19,545 bases of DNA from a bacterium Ga0077546. Its GTDB lineage: Bacteria; Cyanobacteriota; Vampirovibrionia; Obscuribacterales; Obscuribacteraceae. The notes under the pieces are model-generated. The model worked only from the letters and a program-made list of their open reading frames with translations, ran no database searches and was not told the DNA's origin. Below, piece after piece: positions 15,922 to 19,545 of the stretch (the first letter of the stretch is position 1; every line of letters begins with the position of its first letter). The DNA is taken from the NCBI GenBank assembly GCA_001464165.1, contig LNEX01000219.1:1-19545 (forward strand), written 5' to 3'. The position numbers and the translations under genes are program-made.

Positions 15922-17023
15922 AAAATGGTCATTCGCCGTAAGGTATTGGTTTAACTCGCTAGTACTACACTCAGTCTCTTGCGTAAACTCTTGGATAATA
16001 TTTAGCGTCAGCTTTGGCACATTGATTAGCTTTGTCTGCAATTTTAGCTTGGGGGCAATGGCCGCCGAGTCACAGTCGATGCCAGATCAACTTGCCAAAA
16101 TTGAGCAAAATATAGGCTATAGGTCCAGTCCTAATCAGTCGATAATAGATCGTCTCCAAGTTCTTGAGTTAAAGACTTTCGGAAATATCGGCTCTGGTTC
16201 AATCTTTGAACGATTGAACCGGCTGACAGAAAAGCAGAAGCAGAACCAGATGCCTTCCCCTAGCACAGCGCTTGCTCAGCCTGACGCAGCCAAACAAGAA
16301 CGCCTAAACAAGTTGCTACAGTCAGCCAATCTAACGAAAGAGCTGGCTACAGCCAATACTTTTCCTACTCATTTTTTTCGAATTGAAGAAGCCAACACCC
16401 AACCAAGCAGCGAAGACTATCTAGATTGTGTCATGGCGGCATCTAAAAATCGTGTGTTTAAATTTCAAACTATGCCAGTACCAGTCTATATTTCAGCACC
16501 GCCAGATCCAGCCTATGCAAACTCAGTGATAGCGGCCTTCGCTGACTGGGACAGACGCACAGAAGGAATGATCAAATTTGCACCAGTCGTGCAACCCAAC
16601 GCAGCGAGAATTCGGGTGACCTGGGGTCGTCTAGGCACAAAATCTGACAAAAATGACAGCACATTAGGCGCTCATACCGTAACAAAGTGGACAAAAAAAC
16701 CATCAGGCCGACTGTCACTACTCTCTGTCGGAGCCATTCCAGTGCCTCTCTATATCCCAAGCCCAGGACCGAAATATACGGTGCCTCCTCAAGTAATCGA
16801 AGTCAATCTTGACTTAGTTGAACGCAACGAACCAGAAGCCAGATATCTAACTTTGCGCAACATTATCGCTCACGAACTAGGACACGCCATAGGCCTATTA
16901 GGTCACAGCCCAGTAAAAGGTGATCTTATGTATCCAATCACCGATGAACACTCACGAATCTCCCAGCGTGATCTCAATACAGTTAAAAGGCTCTACGAAA
17001 GAAAGGCCACAGTTCCGCTCTAA
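15878..17023 (+). CDS. Secreted or membrane-anchored matrixin-like zinc metalloprotease
   Basis: Zinc ligands are H332, H336 and H343 with catalytic E333 in HELGHAIGLLGHS, followed by a Met-turn-like GDLMYP. The spacing is HExxHxxGxxGH, one residue longer than the classical metzincin HExxHxxGxxH. It is the form I associate with cyanobacterial predicted Zn-dependent proteases (COG5549-like), as is the tail ISQRDLNTVKRLYERKATV. A hydrophobic stretch (about 36-57, WIIFSVSFGTLISFVCNFSLG) before AMAAES suggests a signal peptide or anchor, so the enzyme likely acts outside the membrane. Residues about 60-130 are Gln-rich and repeat ERLNRLTEK/RLNKLLQ-type helices. The ATG at 15878 lies inside the preceding gene and has no clear ribosome binding site; GTG 15890 is an alternative, and both leave the signal region intact. 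The 44-base overlap hints at translational coupling. Confidence 0.88.
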   Translation: MIPSVNFAYHQIATEKWSFAVRYWFNSLVLHSVSCVNSWIIFSVSFGTLISFVCNFSLGAMAAESQSMPDQLAKIEQNIGYRSSPNQSIIDRLQVLELKTFGNIGSGSIFERLNRLTEKQKQNQMPSPSTALAQPDAAKQERLNKLLQSANLTKELATANTFPTHFFRIEEANTQPSSEDYLDCVMAASKNRVFKFQTMPVPVYISAPPDPAYANSVIAAFADWDRRTEGMIKFAPVVQPNAARIRVTWGRLGTKSDKNDSTLGAHTVTKWTKKPSGRLSLLSVGAIPVPLYIPSPGPKYTVPPQVIEVNLDLVERNEPEARYLTLRNIIAHELGHAIGLLGHSPVKGDLMYPITDEHSRISQRDLNTVKRLYERKATVPL

Positions 17024-17035
17024 GAATTTAAAAAA

Positions 17036-17677
17036 TTAGTTTCGATAAGGAGCAATACCAAACTGCCCGCGCAACTCTGAATCAAGTTGCTTTATTTGCA
17101 TTTCTAGACTCTCAAGATTAGCCTTACGAGCCATAAGCTGCGGCATAATGCCCTTACCGTTTTCATCTTTAACCATCAAATTATCTTGCACTCTAAGATA
17201 ATCAGAGAAAAGTGTTTTGGCATCACTAAAATACTGGTAGTACCCGCGGTGCAGTTTCTCGGTTTCAGGATAGAGGGGCATGGCTTTCATTCTGCCAATA
17301 GCCACCTGATACTTCTCAACTAGACCAGTCAGGAGTTTCTGAGCCTGTGTTTTATTTGGTCCAGGCACGAAAACCGAAAGGCCTTGAGAAAGCAAGTTAT
17401 CGGCACGATCCTTTTCTACAGGAGACATTTGCGCTTGCTTTCTCACCAAATCGTAAGAGCTAAACCACTGGCGCAGCTGTTGAGAACTACTCCGACCAAG
17501 ATTAGAACCAGGGTTATGATTAGCAGCGCTTGGCATTTGGCCAGAAAACTGAGGCCCACCAGCATTGCCGCCCTGATACTGGTTCTGATACTGGCTGCCA
17601 AAATTTTGAGCCGAAGCGGCTAAGAGCGGAAGCGAAGAGCTGCAAATCAGAAGAAGGATGGCTCTGACAAGCTTCAT
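17036..17677 (-). CDS. Secreted helical hypothetical protein
   Basis: The family is not recognised. The 213-residue product starts MKLVRAILLLICSSSLPLLAASA-QN, a clear signal peptide with likely cleavage after residue 23. A Gln/Asn/Gly-rich linker follows (FGSQYQNQYQGGNAGGPQF, to about residue 60). The rest is a mostly helical domain (QLRQWFSSYDLVRKQAQM, QKLLTGLVEKYQVAIGRMKAM, LESLEMQIKQLDSEL). I choose ATG 17677 rather than the in-frame TTG at 17692: GAGGA lies 7-8 bases before the ATG, and the signal peptide then has the usual short basic n-region. It converges with the metalloprotease gene (12 bases between stops). Both products are exported, but a shared role is only a guess. Confidence 0.85.
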   Translation of the reverse strand: MKLVRAILLLICSSSLPLLAASAQNFGSQYQNQYQGGNAGGPQFSGQMPSAANHNPGSNLGRSSSQQLRQWFSSYDLVRKQAQMSPVEKDRADNLLSQGLSVFVPGPNKTQAQKLLTGLVEKYQVAIGRMKAMPLYPETEKLHRGYYQYFSDAKTLFSDYLRVQDNLMVKDENGKGIMPQLMARKANLESLEMQIKQLDSELRGQFGIAPYRN

Positions 17678-17755
17678 GTAGGTTTTCCTCAAAAGTCAAA
17701 GGCAAGGTCAACCCATATATTCTAACTGTCATTTTGATAATCAGAAGAAAATTGA

Positions 17756-18799
17756 TTAAATACCGGCTTTACGGCCCCAAAGAACTGTATCGACAAGATA
17801 ATGATGAGCTGAGACAGAAGAAAGGCACACAAGCGCAAACTTCGGATAAATTGAATTTCCGCAGGGCATTAGTACGTTTTGGGCGAAATCACCTACAAAA
17901 TAAACCACAAGCCAAAATACTGCAAAAGAGCCTAAGGTAGGAAGAGCCTTGAGAGCTTTCGCCGTAAAAATATTTGTAGTCGATTGCTTTTCCTCAAAAT
18001 GCCAAGCAACGGCGAGATACTGCACCGCATGAAAAATAGTGACTGTAATAAAACCAATGAAATAGAATTGAATAGAAAGAAATCCAAACCAATGAATTGC
18101 AAAGTAGACTAGTAAAATTAACAACCCGCTGCAGTCATAATGAGATGCCCGCTTGTATTTAACTAGCTCTAAATAGAGGCCAAGACACAAGCCAACCCCG
18201 GCCACAATCCACAGAGCAATCAGTAGGGGCTGAGGAAAGCCAACAGGAATAATGGCATCTGAAGGCTTGCCGTGCCAGTATACATAAAGCATGTTCCAGC
18301 GGCCAATGACAAATAAAGGCATGGCCAAGTGGAAGGCCCAAAACGAGAGCCGTTTCTCTGGCACAGTTTCGGCCGCAGAACGACCAAAGAAGCGGCTAAT
18401 GCCATAGACTTGCCGCAAATAATGAAATGACTGCCAAACGTTTACAGCTGTCATAGCCTCTAAAAAAAATCCATTTAGAGAAGCCGTGAGTAAGAGAGTG
18501 ACAACAGCTAGGTAGGCTGGTGCACCAAATAGAAAGTGAACTTTGCCCTCGCTAATTTTCCTCGTTAAGCGAGCATAAGTTGCCCAAACATGAGGCATGC
18601 TCACTATTTGATTGCCCCAGAATGCCCAATCAAAAGGAACGTTAGCTCGCAGGCCAGCCTCTCCCAGATAGCAAAGGAAAGGCAGATAGAGGGGCAATCC
18701 ACCCAAAATGATTAAAACGACGTCGAACACATTATTTTGACCGAAAGTCAAACTTTTCAGCGAAAAATTCATGCCTGGGACAGATGCAGCGTTACTCAT
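17756..18799 (-). CDS. Multi-pass membrane protein with conserved-looking histidine pairs
   Basis: This 347-residue protein has about eight hydrophobic segments (for example VVLIILGGLPLYLPFLCYL, LVVTLLLTASLNG-type, LLIALWIVAGVGLCLGLYL, FWLVVYFVGDFAQ). Histidines sit at or near membrane borders in motif-like contexts: SMPHVWATYARL, WQSFHYLRQVYGISRF, TIFHAVQYLAVAWHF and SAHHYLVDTVLWGRK. Such clusters suggest metal or heme binding in the membrane, as in some oxidases, desaturases and dioxygenases, but I cannot assign a family. The start is ATG 18799, inside ATGAGTAA, which overlaps the stop of the upstream gene by 8 bases and implies translational coupling. The in-frame TTG at 18817 is a less likely alternative. 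It is the last gene of the minus-strand group that enters from the right edge. Confidence 0.85.
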   Translation of the reverse strand: MSNAASVPGMNFSLKSLTFGQNNVFDVVLIILGGLPLYLPFLCYLGEAGLRANVPFDWAFWGNQIVSMPHVWATYARLTRKISEGKVHFLFGAPAYLAVVTLLLTASLNGFFLEAMTAVNVWQSFHYLRQVYGISRFFGRSAAETVPEKRLSFWAFHLAMPLFVIGRWNMLYVYWHGKPSDAIIPVGFPQPLLIALWIVAGVGLCLGLYLELVKYKRASHYDCSGLLILLVYFAIHWFGFLSIQFYFIGFITVTIFHAVQYLAVAWHFEEKQSTTNIFTAKALKALPTLGSFAVFWLVVYFVGDFAQNVLMPCGNSIYPKFALVCLSSVSAHHYLVDTVLWGRKAGI

Positions 18800-19478
18800 C
18801 TTCAGAAGGCCGTTCAATCTTTAACTGGCCACGATCTTGAACAACAGCATTCTGATTCGTGGAAATAATAACTTGGTTATCTATTAGAGATTGGTTAGCA
18901 GAACAAATCTCGGCCGCATCAGCTAAATATGCAGCGGCCAGTTCGAAATTAGCTTGTCTTTTACTAGTTTCGCTTGAACTGACAGCGTAGCAACGGTAGC
19001 AAAGCCCTAGGTTGTTCAAATCTCGAACAATATCGCGATGACCACGCTTCAATCGCAGACGATCAAATTCAAGAATCTTTTTGTAGCTTTCAATGGCGTA
19101 GGGAAAGGCCGACATATCTGAATAAAGAGAAGCAAGCTCGAGAGCGTCTTTTACAAAGTTCTCAGGCTCTTGAGGAGTGAGCCAAAGCAATCGATAAATT
19201 TTCGCAGCTTCTTCTTGCTTGCCTTGCTGCCTGTAAAGCGAGGCAAGTTCACGCGCCTCGAGCAGTTTCCCCGAGTCTAGATGCTGCTTAGATACGGCGG
19301 CCTTGATTTTGTCAAACCTCGATTCGGAGGCAACGGCACTTAAGGACTGCCAGTAATTGGACAATCCAGTCTTTTCGCTGACAGCCAAAAAGCTATAGGT
19401 GCAGGTTACAGAAACGGCAATAGCAACCACGAGGTAACCAATACTATGTCTCTTACTCAGTTGGTCAAGACCAGGCAT
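18792..19478 (-). CDS. Membrane-anchored TPR protein
   Basis: The 228-residue protein has an N-terminal membrane segment (about 13-33, IGYLVVAIAVSVTCTYSFLAV) after a basic start. TPR-like helix pairs follow: ARELASLYRQQGKQEEAAKIYRLLW, ALELASLYSDMSAFPYAIESYKKIL and DLNNLGLCYRCYAVSSSETSK...AAAYLADAAEIC. TPRs mediate protein contacts, so it may be a scaffold on the outer face of the membrane for its neighbours (inference). The start ATG 19478 has GGAG 7-8 bases upstream, inside the end of the preceding gene, and lies 3 bases after that gene's stop. Its own stop overlaps the start of the next gene (ATGAGTAA). The three genes are thus tightly coupled. Confidence 0.87.
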   Translation of the reverse strand: MPGLDQLSKRHSIGYLVVAIAVSVTCTYSFLAVSEKTGLSNYWQSLSAVASESRFDKIKAAVSKQHLDSGKLLEARELASLYRQQGKQEEAAKIYRLLWLTPQEPENFVKDALELASLYSDMSAFPYAIESYKKILEFDRLRLKRGHRDIVRDLNNLGLCYRCYAVSSSETSKRQANFELAAAYLADAAEICSANQSLIDNQVIISTNQNAVVQDRGQLKIERPSEDE

Positions 19479-19481
19479 AGC

Positions 19482-19545
19482 TCACTCCGGAGGCGCCGGC
19501 GGTGGAGGCGGCGGTGGCGGCGGTGGCGGTGGTGGCGGCGGTGGC
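19482..19545 (-). CDS. C-terminal end of a gene with a polyproline tail (enters from right edge)
   Basis: Only the last 20 codons and the TGA (19482-19484) are in the window. They read 16 consecutive prolines, then A-P-P-E. All proline codons are CCA, CCG or CCT, giving a GC-rich CCN repeat. The frame is chosen because its TGA lies 3 bases before the ATG of the next minus-strand gene, whose ribosome binding site GGAG falls within this end, a normal operon arrangement. Runs of this length need elongation factor P for translation. Polyproline tails occur in secreted or cell-wall-spanning and protein-binding proteins, but the protein itself cannot be identified here. Confidence 0.6.
   Translation of the reverse strand, partial: PPPPPPPPPPPPPPPPAPPE
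19488..19544. repeat. CCN/GGN low-complexity triplet tract
   Basis: The right edge is a tract of GGN triplets on the plus strand (CCN on the minus strand), with only one visible non-CCN codon (GCG at 19494-19496). It extends past the window edge. Such tracts change length by slippage and are hard to assemble, so its true length is uncertain. Confidence 0.6.

Noticed and set aside
17734..17940. Plus-strand frame of 68 codons
   Set aside because: It is antisense to the end of the multi-pass membrane protein and shows no domain-like features.
19485..19545. Plus-strand glycine-rich protein at the right edge
   Set aside because: The minus-strand reading ends 3 bases before a well-placed start codon with its ribosome binding site, which fits an operon; the plus-strand reading has no start or context.

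Overview
The window looks like part of the chromosome of a free-living bacterium. It has housekeeping genes (sbcC, rsmG, purB, malQ) mixed with lineage-specific membrane, secreted and hypothetical proteins. The best hint of lineage is the secreted metalloprotease at 15878-17023. Its HELGHAIGLLGHS zinc motif and ISQRDLNTVKRLY tail resemble the predicted Zn-dependent proteases of cyanobacteria (COG5549-like). With no photosynthesis genes in view and with large TPR and GspE-N-like hypotheticals, a non-photosynthetic cyanobacterial relative (Melainabacteria/Obscuribacterales type) is my best guess, as inference only. I see no tRNA, rRNA, insertion sequence, integrase or CRISPR array.

Layout: 1-1320 (minus) is the N-terminal part of an SbcC/Rad50-type ATPase that runs off the left edge. 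1437-4322 (plus) is a large three-part protein: membrane segments, a spermidine-synthase-like fold and TPRs. It is followed by a response regulator with a C-terminal GAF-like region (4406-5356). Convergent to that is an 834-residue protein with a degenerate J-like domain, GspE-N-like repeats and a long disordered tail (5363-7867, minus). rsmG (8032-8847, plus) converges on a Trp-rich orphan (8856-9764, minus). The minus-strand purB-malQ pair occupies 9858-12901, and malQ is split by a frame break at a homopolymer.

On the plus strand, a tandem universal-stress protein (13121-14018), itself broken in frame inside its first domain, runs directly into a secreted multicopper-oxidase-like protein that has lost most copper ligands (14028-15182). 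Then come an AbiTii-like small protein (15349-15921) and an overlapping secreted metalloprotease (15878-17023). The right end is minus-strand: a secreted helical hypothetical (17036-17677) and a tightly packed set of three genes: the end of a gene with a polyproline tail, a TPR protein with an N-terminal membrane anchor, and a multi-pass membrane protein with paired histidines (17756-19545).

The most interesting items are the two frame breaks (malQ and the stress protein), the copper-ligand-poor oxidase in the stress operon, the J-like/GspE-N-like protein, the AbiTii-like/protease overlap, the uncharacterised polyproline-TPR-membrane operon, and a nested inverted repeat at the 3' end of malQ. 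No intergenic stretch exceeds 300 bases; the longest is 12902-13120.
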